A DNA stretch of 64,000 nt from Pseudonocardia ammonioxydans (GTDB taxonomy: Bacteria; Actinomycetota; Actinomycetes; Mycobacteriales; Pseudonocardiaceae): assembly GCF_900115005.1 (NCBI RefSeq), contig NZ_FOUY01000025.1, positions 42,424 through 106,423 of the forward strand, in the 5' to 3' direction. Under the pieces are notes generated by a model. That model was not told the origin of the DNA and searched no databases. It saw only the letters and a list, made by a program, of their open reading frames with translations. Both the position numbers and the translations under genes were made by a program. Positions within the stretch are counted from its first letter, which is position 1. Every line of letters starts with the position of its first letter. This document shows positions 1 to 7,955 of the stretch, piece by piece.

Positions 1-1
1 C

Positions 2-430
2 GAGGTGCGGGTGCCGGTCCCCGACGGTCCGATCACGACGTCCACCCTGGACACGGTCGCGGAGTCGTTCCACGCCGCGCACCGCGGGCTCTACGGCTAC
101 GACTTCGCCGGTGACCCCGACCAGCAGGTCGAGTGGGTCAACCTGCGGGTCTCCGGGATCGGGCCGATCCGCCGCCCCGACATCCCCCGCCACGCCCTGG
201 CCGACGACCCCGCCGTCACCGAGGCGTCGCGCCGCCCGGTCTGCTTCGACGCGGCCGACGGTTTCGTCGACACGCCCGTGTACCGGCGCGCCGACCTGGT
301 GCCCGGCTCGGGGATCGACGGGCCGGCGATCGTCGAGGAGTTCGGCTCGACCGTCCCGCTGCACCCGGGCTTCACCGCCCGCGTCGACGAGTTCCTGAAC
401 ATCATCGTGACCCGGAAGGCTCTCCCGTGA
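2..430 (+). CDS. hyuA: Hydantoinase/oxoprolinase subunit A, C-terminal fragment (HyuA-like)
   Basis: This is the last ~142 residues of an ATP-dependent hydantoinase/5-oxoprolinase A subunit; the frame is open to the window edge, so the N-terminal ATPase part lies outside. The tail has the family's usual endings: a segment resembling FHxxHxxxYGY (FHAAHRGLYGY), a VNLRVSG stretch and a GPAIVEEFGSTVPLHPG motif. The family hydrolyses cyclic amides such as hydantoins or 5-oxoproline using ATP, working with subunit B. Its stop overlaps the GTG of the next gene (GTGA at 427-430), so A and B are probably translated together. The substrate cannot be read from this fragment. Confidence 0.88.
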   Translation, partial: EVRVPVPDGPITTSTLDTVAESFHAAHRGLYGYDFAGDPDQQVEWVNLRVSGIGPIRRPDIPRHALADDPAVTEASRRPVCFDAADGFVDTPVYRRADLVPGSGIDGPAIVEEFGSTVPLHPGFTARVDEFLNIIVTRKALP

Positions 431-2385
431 CCGCCGTGGCTTCCCCCGACACCGGATCCCGCCGGGCACCCACCCGGTTCCCGTTCGGCCCGCTGACCGC
501 CGACGCCGGGGCGGGCGCCGACCCCGTCCTCGTCGAGATCGTGCAGGGTTCGCTGGCCAGCGTGGAGATGGAGGTCGAGACCGCCATCGCCCGAACCAGC
601 CGCAGTCCGATGATCCGCGACGCGCACGACTTCCGGGCCGGTATCCACGACCGCAGGCTGCGCAAGCTGACCGGCCGCTCGTACTCCGCGCTGGTGCACC
701 CGATCGCCCGCGAGTTCGGGCTCGAGGAGATGCGCGAGGGCGACGTCTTCTTCCACAACGACGTCTACCGCTCCGAGGGCGGGATCGGGCACCTGCCGGA
801 CCTGTGCGTGACCGTCCCGGTGTTCGCCGGACCGTCCGACGACCGCCGGGTGGTCGCGTTCGTGCAGGCGTTCGGGCACCACGACGACATCGGCGGCGCC
901 GTCCCCGGCTCGATGCCGTCCAACGCGACCGACGTGTTCTCCGAGGGGCTGATGGTCCCGCCGATCCGGCTGTGGGAGCAGGGCGTGCCGAACCGGGCCG
1001 CTCTGGCGATCATGACCCGGAACTCGCGGATGCCCGAGTCGCTGGCCGCCGACCTCGACGCCGAGTGCTCGGCCTGCCTCATGGGCGCCCGCCGGCTCGG
1101 GGAGCTGTTCGACCGCTACGGGGTCGAGGTCGTCGAGTCCTGCTTCGACGCGATCATCTCCCGCACCACCGAGACCTACCGCCGCGAGATCCTCGGGCGG
1201 ATCCCGGTCGGCACCTGGACCTGGGAGGACTACGCCGAGCACGACGGCGTCGACGACCCGCGGCTGCACGCCCAGCGGATCACCCTGACCCGGACCGGGC
1301 CGGACGACCCGGACGGCGAGCGGCTGATCCTCGACTTCGCGGGCACCTCCCCGCAGGCCCGGGGGCCGATCAACCACTGCGGCGACTACTCCGACGGCGT
1401 CTTCCTCAAGAAGTGGCTCGCGCCGATCCTGCGCAACCTCGCCGAGAGCCCCGAGCGGATGGCCGAGCTCGACGTCAACGAGGGCGTCGTGCCGCTGATC
1501 GAGATGCGATTCCCGCCGCCCGGCACGCTGCTCACCCCGGTGTTCCCGGCCCCGACGAACGCCCGCACGTTCGTCATCCTGCGGCTGCTCGGCGTGCTCG
1601 CCGGCGTGGTCGCGAAGGCCGTCGACGGCCGGATGCCCGCCGACCAGGAGACGATCCGCTACACCGGTGTCTACGGCGAGGACCTCGAGGGGCGCCCCTA
1701 CCTCATGCGCGAGGTGCTCGGCGGCGGCTCCGGCGGCCGGTACTACGCCGACGGCGAGGACACCATCCACGTCGTCCCCGACTCGCGGAACCTGCCGACC
1801 GAGTTCACCGAGGCCCGCTTCCCGTTCCGGGTCGAGTCGCTGTCACTGGCCGTCGACTCCGGCGGACCGGGCGAGTTCCGCGGCGGCCTCGGCTACGAGA
1901 AGCACATCCGGATGCTCAAGGACGCGCACTTCATGTCCATCGCGGACCGCTCGATCCTGTCCTGCTGGGGCGTGAAGGGCGGCAAGGCCGGACGGCCGTT
2001 CCAGGTCACCATCGACCCGGGCGGGCCGAACGAGCGCGAGGTCGACGCCCTGGCCGACGACGAGCCGGTGACCGCGGGCGAGGTGATCCGGATCCGCACC
2101 ACCGGGGGCGGCGGGTGGGGCGACCCGCTGGCCCGCACCCCGGAGGCCGTCGTGCGTGACGTCGTGTGGCGCAAGGTCTCGCCCGAGGCGGCGCGCGCCG
2201 ACTACGGCGTCGTGCTCACCGGGTCGCTCGACGACGACACCCTGGGCCACGACCCCGCCGCCACCGCCGCCGAGCGGGCCCGCCGCGCCCCGTGGTCCCC
2301 GGACGACGACGCGTTCTTCGACCGCGGCCCGGGCTACGCGACCCTTGCCGGCGGCGCCCCGCACGCCGACGTCGACCGCCTCTGA
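427..2385 (+). CDS. hyuB: Hydantoinase B/oxoprolinase family protein (HyuB-like)
   Basis: This 652-residue protein matches the B subunit of ATP-dependent N-methylhydantoinase/5-oxoprolinase. Visible family features include the VEIVQGSLASVEMEVE start region, an HNDVYRSEGGIGHLPD segment, a GHHDDIGG motif and a Gly-rich C-terminal TTGGGGWGDPL. The GTG at 427 is chosen because it overlaps the hyuA stop, as is usual for this pair. The expected role is ring opening of a cyclic ureide or lactam in the cytoplasm together with HyuA. The ring-opening amidohydrolase and carbamate kinase further downstream fit a nitrogen-heterocycle pathway, but a 1-kb repeat region lies between, so co-transcription is uncertain. 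Confidence 0.9.
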   Translation: MTAVASPDTGSRRAPTRFPFGPLTADAGAGADPVLVEIVQGSLASVEMEVETAIARTSRSPMIRDAHDFRAGIHDRRLRKLTGRSYSALVHPIAREFGLEEMREGDVFFHNDVYRSEGGIGHLPDLCVTVPVFAGPSDDRRVVAFVQAFGHHDDIGGAVPGSMPSNATDVFSEGLMVPPIRLWEQGVPNRAALAIMTRNSRMPESLAADLDAECSACLMGARRLGELFDRYGVEVVESCFDAIISRTTETYRREILGRIPVGTWTWEDYAEHDGVDDPRLHAQRITLTRTGPDDPDGERLILDFAGTSPQARGPINHCGDYSDGVFLKKWLAPILRNLAESPERMAELDVNEGVVPLIEMRFPPPGTLLTPVFPAPTNARTFVILRLLGVLAGVVAKAVDGRMPADQETIRYTGVYGEDLEGRPYLMREVLGGGSGGRYYADGEDTIHVVPDSRNLPTEFTEARFPFRVESLSLAVDSGGPGEFRGGLGYEKHIRMLKDAHFMSIADRSILSCWGVKGGKAGRPFQVTIDPGGPNEREVDALADDEPVTAGEVIRIRTTGGGGWGDPLARTPEAVVRDVVWRKVSPEAARADYGVVLTGSLDDDTLGHDPAATAAERARRAPWSPDDDAFFDRGPGYATLAGGAPHADVDRL

Positions 2386-2401
2386 CCCCGCCCCGCAGGC
2401 C

Positions 2402-3060
2402 GGAAGCGTGCATCTCGCCCGGCGCACCCGCACACCCCACCCGCGCCGGGGCGGGAGCGTGCATGTCGAGCCCTGCTCGGCTGTCGAGCTGCACGTTCGC
2501 GCCCCCTCGTGGGCGGAAGCGCGCATGCCGGGCGCGTTCGACGGTCGAGCCGCACACTCCCGCCCTGCCGGGGACGACAGCGTGCACGTCGAGCCTGGCG
2601 TGGTTGTCGATCTGCACGGTCGCGCCCTGTCATGGGCCGAACTGTGCAGGTCGACGCGCTCGGCAGCCGAGCCGCGCACTCCAGCCCTGCTACGAAGGCG
2701 TGCGTGCCGAGCCCGGCTCGGGTGTCGTCCGCCGGGCACTCGTCGACTGTCACCTCAGTGCTCGTGTCCGTGCACCTGTGTGTCTCTCGGCGTGGCAGGG
2801 ACGGGTCTCGGGCGAGCGTCGTGGCGCTCTCGCTCTGCCAAGGGGCGAAATCGTGCGCGTCGATGCCGGCTCAGCAGTCGAGCTGCACGCTCGCGCCCTG
2901 TCGCGGGCGGAAGCGTGCGTCTCGAACCCTGCTCAGCTGTTGATCTGCACGTTCGCGCCTCCTCAAGGGCGGAACTGTGCATGTCGAGCCGGGGAGGGGC
3001 GGGAGCGTGCGTGTCGAGCCCGGCTCGGATGTCGATCTGCACACTTCTGCCGCACGCGAC
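2402..3060. repeat. Degenerate ~60-bp repeat array, family A
   Basis: About eight or nine imperfect copies of a ~60-bp unit fill much of the gap between hyuB and the NmrA-like gene. Clear copies begin near 2451, 2511, 2571, 2634, 2695, 2841, 2905 and 2966. A typical unit starts GGGCGGAAGCGTGCATGTCGA, continues through a CCTGCTCGGCTG centre and ends TCGAGCTGCACGTTCGCGCCC. Inside each unit GTGCAnnTCGA and TCGAnnTGCAC form an inverted repeat around a ~14-nt loop, so each copy could fold as a hairpin. Unit lengths are not all multiples of three, which argues against coding. No gene is supported here. Confidence 0.7.
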
Positions 3061-3345
3061 GACGGGGGCCGCGGGGCACGGCGACTGTGCCGGGAGCGAG
3101 TGTCATGTCAGTCTTCGTGCCCGCGCACCTCTGTGCCAGTCGGCAGCGCGCACGTGTGCAGGAGCGGAACGCAGTCGTCGAGTGTCACGCCAGTGCTCGT
3201 GTCCGCGCACCTGTGTGTCATTCGGCAGCGCGCGCGTGCGGCGCGAGCGGCGCGTGCGGATCGCGGGCATCGAGTGTCACGTCAGTGTTCGTGTCCGCGC
3301 ACCCGTGTGTCATTCGGCAGCGCGTACGTGGGGCACGAGCGGGCA
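2744..3345. repeat. Dispersed ~50-bp repeats, family B
   Basis: Four related copies begin near 2745, 3098, 3180 and 3272. The shared core reads GAGTGTCACGTCAGTGCTCG followed by TGTCCGCGCACCTGTGTGTC and then ATTCGGCAGCG. The last three copies lie 82 and 92 bp apart and are separated by GC-rich spacers containing CGCGCACGTG-like stretches. The first copy sits inside the family A array, so the two families are interleaved. The function is unknown. The sequence does not look like a CRISPR, because the spacers resemble each other and the repeats are not identical. Confidence 0.65.
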
Positions 3346-3405
3346 GCGGGGGCGTGAGCGTGGGGCCGCGAGACCGGCAACGGGACGAGAGAGCGGAGGC
3401 AGCGG

Positions 3406-4071
3406 GTGCGTGTGGCGATTCCCGGTGGGAACGGGCGGACGGGGCGGGCGGTGGCGGAAGCGCTGCACGCGCGCGGGGCGACGGCGGTCCCGCTGGGGCG
3501 CGCCGATCGGGTGCGGGAGGCCGTGGCCGGCTGCGACGCCGCGTACGTGATCGCCCCGAACATGCATCCCGACGAGCCCGCGCTGGTCGCGGGCGTGCTC
3601 GACGAGCTGCGGGTGGCGGGCGTCGACCGGGTCGTCTACCACTCGGTGGCGTCGCCGTACGCCCTGGACATGCCGCACCACCTGGGCAAGGCCCGCTCGG
3701 AGGACGTCGTCCGCCGGTCCGGTCTGCGGTGGACGATCCTGCAGCCCGGCGCCTACCTGCAGAACCTCGACCTCACGGGGCCGGTCCGGGTGCCCTACGA
3801 CGTCGAGGCCGTGTTCGGGTTCGCCGACCTGGCCGACGTCGCCGCGGCCGCCGCGACCGTGCTCACCGTGCCCGGGCACGAGGGCGCGACCTACGAGCTG
3901 GCCTCCCGCGTCGCGACCGTCGCGGAGCTGGCGGCCGAGGCCGGTGTCCCCGCCGAGCAGGTACCGGGCCCGTCCGGGCTCGGGGCGTGGTTCGACGCGA
4001 TGTTCGCCTACTACGACCGGCACGGCCTGCCGGTCGGCACCCGCACGCTCGACGCGCTCCTGCAGCGGTGA
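3406..4071 (+). CDS. NmrA-like NAD(P)-binding protein (atypical SDR)
   Basis: This 221-residue protein begins with a Rossmann nucleotide-binding motif (GGNGRTG, residues ~7-13) and has the layout of NmrA/HSCARG-type atypical short-chain dehydrogenases. It contains the VYHSVASP segment, a LRWTILQPGAYLQNL motif seen in the family, and a DLADVAAAAA helix. Such proteins bind NAD(P) and act as reductases, epimerases or redox sensors; the substrate is not evident. The GTG at 3406 is preceded by a GGAGG ribosome-binding site at 3395. It stands alone after the repeat region and 122 bp before the carbamate kinase gene. Confidence 0.8.
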   Translation: MRVAIPGGNGRTGRAVAEALHARGATAVPLGRADRVREAVAGCDAAYVIAPNMHPDEPALVAGVLDELRVAGVDRVVYHSVASPYALDMPHHLGKARSEDVVRRSGLRWTILQPGAYLQNLDLTGPVRVPYDVEAVFGFADLADVAAAAATVLTVPGHEGATYELASRVATVAELAAEAGVPAEQVPGPSGLGAWFDAMFAYYDRHGLPVGTRTLDALLQR

Positions 4072-4193
4072 TCCGGCGACGAGCCGCGGGCCGACTCGAG
4101 ACGCCGATTCGGCAAGATCTGCCAGTGATCCGGCTCGCTTTCCGTCCCCGGCGACGGTGAGCCACGTCGCACCGCGAACCTAGGTTCATCGGC

Positions 4194-5147
4194 ATGAGGG
4201 TTCTGCTGGCGCTCGGCGGCAACGCGATGACCGCCGCCGACGGCCGCGCCCGGCCCGAGGACCAGGTCGCCGCGGCCCGGATCGCCGCCGACGCCGTCGC
4301 CGGGCTCCTCGCCCGCGACGTCGACGTGGTCATCACCCACGGCAACGGCCCGCAGGTGGGGAACCTGCTGGTCAAGAACGAGCTGGCCGCCTCGGTCGTC
4401 CCGCCGGTCCCGCTGGACTGGTGTGGCGCCCAGACCCAGGGGACGCTCGGCTTCGTCCTCACGACGGCGCTCGACGCGGCCCTGGCCGCCCGCGGCGTCG
4501 ACCGGCGCACCGCGGCCGTCGTCACCCGGACCGTCGTCGCCGCCGACGATCCCGGCTTCACCGATCCCACCAAGCCGATCGGCCGGTACCTGCCGGCCGA
4601 GGAGGCCGCGCTGCTGGCCGACCACGGTCAGATCTGGTCCGACCGCGGGGAGCGGGGCTGGCGCCGGATGGTCGCCTCGCCGGAACCGCGCGAGATCGTC
4701 GACGGGCCCGCGATCCGCGCGCTGGTCGACGCCGGGTTCGTCGTCGTCGCGGGGGGTGGCGGCGGCATCCCGGTGGTCCGGGCGGCCGACGGGGCGCTGA
4801 GCGGGGTCGAGGCGGTGATCGACAAGGATCTCGCGGCCGCGGTGCTGGCCCGCACCGTGCACGCCGACGTCCTGGTCGTCGCCACCGACGTGCCGCACGC
4901 CGTGCTGCGCTACGGCACCCCGTCGGCGGAACCGCTGGGCGTCGTCGGGGTGGAGAAGGTGCGGGCGCACGCCGCCGAGGGGCACTTCGCCGGCGGCTCG
5001 ATGGGCCCCAAGATCGATGCCGCCTGCCGGTTCGTCGAGCAGGGCGGCCTGCGGGCCGTCATCACCGATCTGGAACACCTCGCCGGGATCGGGCACGACC
5101 CCGCATCCGGAACCGGCGACCACGGAACAGTCATCGTCCCGACCTGA
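4194..5147 (+). CDS. arcC: Carbamate kinase
   Basis: This 317-residue member of the amino acid kinase fold has the carbamate kinase hallmarks: LALGGNA at the N-terminus, THGNGPQVGNL (~residues 48-58), the PLDWCGAQTQG loop, GGGGIPVV, a VIDKDLAA segment and a C-terminal GSMGPKIDAA motif. The family interconverts ATP plus carbamate with ADP plus carbamoyl phosphate; in catabolism it usually makes ATP. It lies 11 bp upstream of the ring-opening amidohydrolase, implying one transcript and a role in disposing of a carbamoyl group released from a ureide or cyclic amide. No arginine deiminase or ornithine carbamoyltransferase gene is present here, so a classical ADI pathway is not supported locally. 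Confidence 0.93.
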   Translation: MRVLLALGGNAMTAADGRARPEDQVAAARIAADAVAGLLARDVDVVITHGNGPQVGNLLVKNELAASVVPPVPLDWCGAQTQGTLGFVLTTALDAALAARGVDRRTAAVVTRTVVAADDPGFTDPTKPIGRYLPAEEAALLADHGQIWSDRGERGWRRMVASPEPREIVDGPAIRALVDAGFVVVAGGGGGIPVVRAADGALSGVEAVIDKDLAAAVLARTVHADVLVVATDVPHAVLRYGTPSAEPLGVVGVEKVRAHAAEGHFAGGSMGPKIDAACRFVEQGGLRAVITDLEHLAGIGHDPASGTGDHGTVIVPT

Positions 5148-5158
5148 GAGGAGCCGAC

Positions 5159-6262
5159 ATGCCCGACGCCATCGAGGTGCGCAAGGTCCCGATCCACTCC
5201 GTGGCCGACGCGAGCGAGCTCGCGACGCTGATCGACTCCGGGGTGCTGCGTGCCGAGCGGGTCGTCGCGATCATCGGCAAGACCGAGGGCAACGGTGGGG
5301 TGAACGACTACACGCGCATCATCGCCGACCGCGCCTTCCGCGAGGTGCTGATCGCCAAGGGGGCCCCGGCCGAGCAGGTCCGGGAGGTCCCGATCGTCTG
5401 GTCCGGCGGCACCGACGGCGTGATCAGTCCACACGCGACGATCTTCGCGACCGTCCCGCCGGAGGAGGTGACGCCGTCCGACGAGCCGCGGCTCACCGTC
5501 GGCTTCGCGATGAGCGAGCAGCTCGCCCCGGAGGACATCGGCCGCACCCCGATGATCACGAAGGTCGCCGATGCGGTGAGCGAGGCGATGAAGCGTGCCG
5601 GCATCACCGACCCGGCCGACGTCCACTATGTCCAGACCAAGACCCCGCTGTTGACCATCCACACCATTCGCGACGCCAAGTCCCGCGGGAAGACGGTGTG
5701 GACCGAGCAGACGCACGAGTCGATGGACCTGTCCAACGGCTGTACGGCGCTCGGCGTCGCCGTCGCGCTCGGGGAGATCGAGACACCGACCGACGACGAC
5801 GTCATGGAGAACCGCGACCTGTACTCGGCGGTCGCGTCCTGCTCGTCCGGGGTGGAGCTGGACCGGGCGCAGGTCGTCGTCGTGGGCAACGCCCGCGGGG
5901 TCGGCGGTCGCTACCGGATCGGGCACTCGGTCATGGACGACGCCCTCGACGCCGACGGGATCTGGAGCGCGATCCGCGACGCCGGGCTGGACCTGCCCGA
6001 TCGCCCGCACCCGTCCGATCTGGACGACCGCCTGGTCAACGTCTTCCTCAAGTGCGAGGCGTCGCAGGACGGCACCGTCCGCGGCCGGCGCAACGCCATG
6101 CTGGACGACTCCGACGTGCACTGGCACCGTCAGATCAAGGCCTGCGTCGGCGGCGTCACCGCGGCCGTCACCGGGGACCCAGCGGTGTTCGTGTCGGTGT
6201 CCGCCGCGCACCAGGGCCCGGAGGGCGGCGGCCCGGTCGCCGCGATCGTCGACCTCGGCTGA
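5159..6262 (+). CDS. Ring-opening amidohydrolase (barbiturase/cyanuric acid hydrolase family)
   Basis: This 367-residue protein belongs to the AtzD/barbiturase family, whose members consist of three similar subdomains, each supplying a Lys and a Ser. Matching pairs are visible: K41 (GKTEGNGG) with S82 (SGGTDG); K161 (TKTPLL) with S229/S230 (ASCSSG); and K298 (KCEASQDG) with Ser346/348 (VSVSAA). Known members hydrolyse barbiturate to ureidomalonate or cyanuric acid to carboxybiuret; sequence inspection alone does not decide between them. The ATG at 5159 follows a GAGAGGAG ribosome-binding site. Carbamate kinase lies just upstream and a carboxyltransferase 46 bp downstream, suggesting a pathway operon. 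Confidence 0.92.
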   Translation: MPDAIEVRKVPIHSVADASELATLIDSGVLRAERVVAIIGKTEGNGGVNDYTRIIADRAFREVLIAKGAPAEQVREVPIVWSGGTDGVISPHATIFATVPPEEVTPSDEPRLTVGFAMSEQLAPEDIGRTPMITKVADAVSEAMKRAGITDPADVHYVQTKTPLLTIHTIRDAKSRGKTVWTEQTHESMDLSNGCTALGVAVALGEIETPTDDDVMENRDLYSAVASCSSGVELDRAQVVVVGNARGVGGRYRIGHSVMDDALDADGIWSAIRDAGLDLPDRPHPSDLDDRLVNVFLKCEASQDGTVRGRRNAMLDDSDVHWHRQIKACVGGVTAAVTGDPAVFVSVSAAHQGPEGGGPVAAIVDLG

Positions 6263-6308
6263 GCGCCGGGGCGGGGTCGGCACCGTCGACCGACCGGAGG
6301 AGTGAGTC

Positions 6309-7907
6309 GTGTCCCGAACCGTTCGTCCGGCCGCCCCGCGCCCGGCGGGCTCCACCGGATCGGCGTCCTACCTGGACACCGTGCTCGACGCGGGTTCGTT
6401 CGGGTCGTGGGACGTCCCCGCCGCCCCGCCCGCGGGCACCGACGCCGGCTACCGCGCCGAGCTGGCCCGGGCCCGGACCGACGCGGGGACCGACGAGTCC
6501 GTCGTCACCGGCGAGGGCCGGGCCGGTGGGGAGCGGGTCGCGGTCGTCTGCAGCGAGTTCGGGTTCCTCGCCGGCTCGGTCGGCACCGTCGCGGCCGCCC
6601 GGATCGTGACGGCCGTCGAGCGGGCCACGGCCGCCCGGCTCCCGCTGCTGCTCGCGCCGGCCTCGGGCGGCACCCGGATGCAGGAGGGCACGGCCGCGTT
6701 CCTCGCGATGATCGGGATCGCGGACCGGGTCGCGGCGCACCGCCGGGCGGGGCTCCCGGTCGTGGTGCACCTGCGGCACCCGACCACCGGCGGCGCGTTC
6801 GCGTCCTGGGGCTCGCTCGGCTCGATGACCTTCGCCGAACCCGGCGCGCTGGTCGGGTTCCTGGGGCCGCGGGTGTACCGCGCGCTGTATGACCGCCCGT
6901 TCCCGCCGGACGTGCAGACGGCCGAGCACCTGCACGAGCGCGGCCTGGTCGACGGGGTGCTGACCGCGGCCGAACTGGCGCCGGTGCTGCGCCGGGTTCT
7001 CGTGCTGACCCGGGCCGGCCGGATCACGGGGTCCGACGTGGTCGCGGCGGCCGGCGGGGACTCCCCGGAGCCCCCGCCGCCCACCCCGGCCGTGGAGCGG
7101 CTCGCCGACGGGCCCGGCCGCCGGGCGGGCCCGGGGGAGGCGCCGGACCTGGAGCGGCCGCCCGCCCCGGCCTCCGACGCGTGGACCTCGATCACCGCGA
7201 CCCGCCGCCCCGACCGGCCGGGCGTGCGCGCCGTGCTCGCCGCGGCCGACGACACCGTCGCGCTGCACGGCACCGGCGCGGGGGAGGTGGCGGCCGCGAC
7301 CGTGCTGACCCTGGCCCGGTTCGGCGCGTCCGCGTGCGTGCTCGCCGGTCAGGACCGGGCCGGCGACGGTGCGCCCGGGCCTACGGACCTGCGGGTCGTG
7401 CACCGCGCGGCCGAGCTGGCCCGCGAGCTCCGGCTCCCGCTGGTCACGGTGATCGACACGGCCGGTGCCGAGCTGAGCCCGGCCGCCGAGGAGGGTGCGC
7501 TGGCCGGCGAGATCGCCCGCCGGCTGGCCGAGCTGGCCGATCTCCCGGTGCCGGTGGTGTCGGTGCTGCTGGGGCAGGGCAGCGGCGGTGCCGCGCTGGC
7601 CCTGCTGCCCGCCGACCGGGTGCTCGCGGCGCGGCACGCCTGGCTGACCCCGCTACCACCGGAGGGGGCCAGCGCGATCGTGCACGGCACGGCCGAGCGC
7701 GCCGCCGAGGTCGTCGCCGGGCAGCGGGTGCGCAGCGCCGACCTCGCGGAGCTCGGCGTCGTCGACCGGATCGTCGAGGAGTACCCGGACGCCGCCGACG
7801 AACCCGGCGCGTTCGCCGCCCGGGTCGCGGCGGCGCTCGCCGAGGAGATCCCGCGCGCGGCCGTGACCGGGCGGGGACGGCGACTGGGCCGGCCCGGACG
7901 GCTGTGA
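6309..7907 (+). CDS. Fused carboxyltransferase (AccD/AccA or MdcD/MdcE-like)
   Basis: This 532-residue protein joins two crotonase-fold carboxyltransferase halves. The N-terminal half has the beta-type ASGGTRMQEG loop (~residues 119-128) and an EPGALVGFLGPRV segment. The C-terminal half, after a Pro-rich linker near residues 245-290, has an alpha-type LTPLPPEGASAI motif. The Cys4 zinc ribbon of E. coli AccD is absent. Acetyl-CoA carboxylase carboxyltransferases and the beta/gamma subunits of biotin-independent malonate decarboxylase share this fold. No biotin carboxylase or biotin carrier gene is nearby, so carboxylase function is not supported by context. GTG 6309 follows a GGAGGAG site. Its place after the ring opener suggests it handles a malonyl-like product, which is inference. 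Confidence 0.8.
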   Translation: MSRTVRPAAPRPAGSTGSASYLDTVLDAGSFGSWDVPAAPPAGTDAGYRAELARARTDAGTDESVVTGEGRAGGERVAVVCSEFGFLAGSVGTVAAARIVTAVERATAARLPLLLAPASGGTRMQEGTAAFLAMIGIADRVAAHRRAGLPVVVHLRHPTTGGAFASWGSLGSMTFAEPGALVGFLGPRVYRALYDRPFPPDVQTAEHLHERGLVDGVLTAAELAPVLRRVLVLTRAGRITGSDVVAAAGGDSPEPPPPTPAVERLADGPGRRAGPGEAPDLERPPAPASDAWTSITATRRPDRPGVRAVLAAADDTVALHGTGAGEVAAATVLTLARFGASACVLAGQDRAGDGAPGPTDLRVVHRAAELARELRLPLVTVIDTAGAELSPAAEEGALAGEIARRLAELADLPVPVVSVLLGQGSGGAALALLPADRVLAARHAWLTPLPPEGASAIVHGTAERAAEVVAGQRVRSADLAELGVVDRIVEEYPDAADEPGAFAARVAAALAEEIPRAAVTGRGRRLGRPGRL

Positions 7908-7955
7908 CCCGCCTCATCGGGTGAGCCCGGTGTCCGAGCGGGAACCCGGGGACAC

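Noticed and set aside
97..1770. Long minus-strand frame opposite hyuAB
   Set aside because: It is a low-complexity Gly/Arg/Val frame antisense to clearly conserved genes, typical of third-position GC bias.
2744..3345. CRISPR array
   Set aside because: Repeats are imperfect, few, and spacers resemble each other; no cas genes are present.
2386..3405. Long open frames with repeated Cys/Arg/Ser-rich peptides across the repeat region
   Set aside because: They arise from repeats in GC-rich DNA, repeat unit length is not a multiple of three, and frames are open on both strands with no ribosome-binding site.
4194..5147. Arginine deiminase pathway
   Set aside because: Carbamate kinase is present but no arginine deiminase, ornithine carbamoyltransferase or antiporter gene is in the window.
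6309..7907. Housekeeping acetyl-CoA carboxylase subunit
   Set aside because: The zinc ribbon and biotin partner genes are missing and the gene sits in a catabolic cluster; the possibility is kept only as an alternative.
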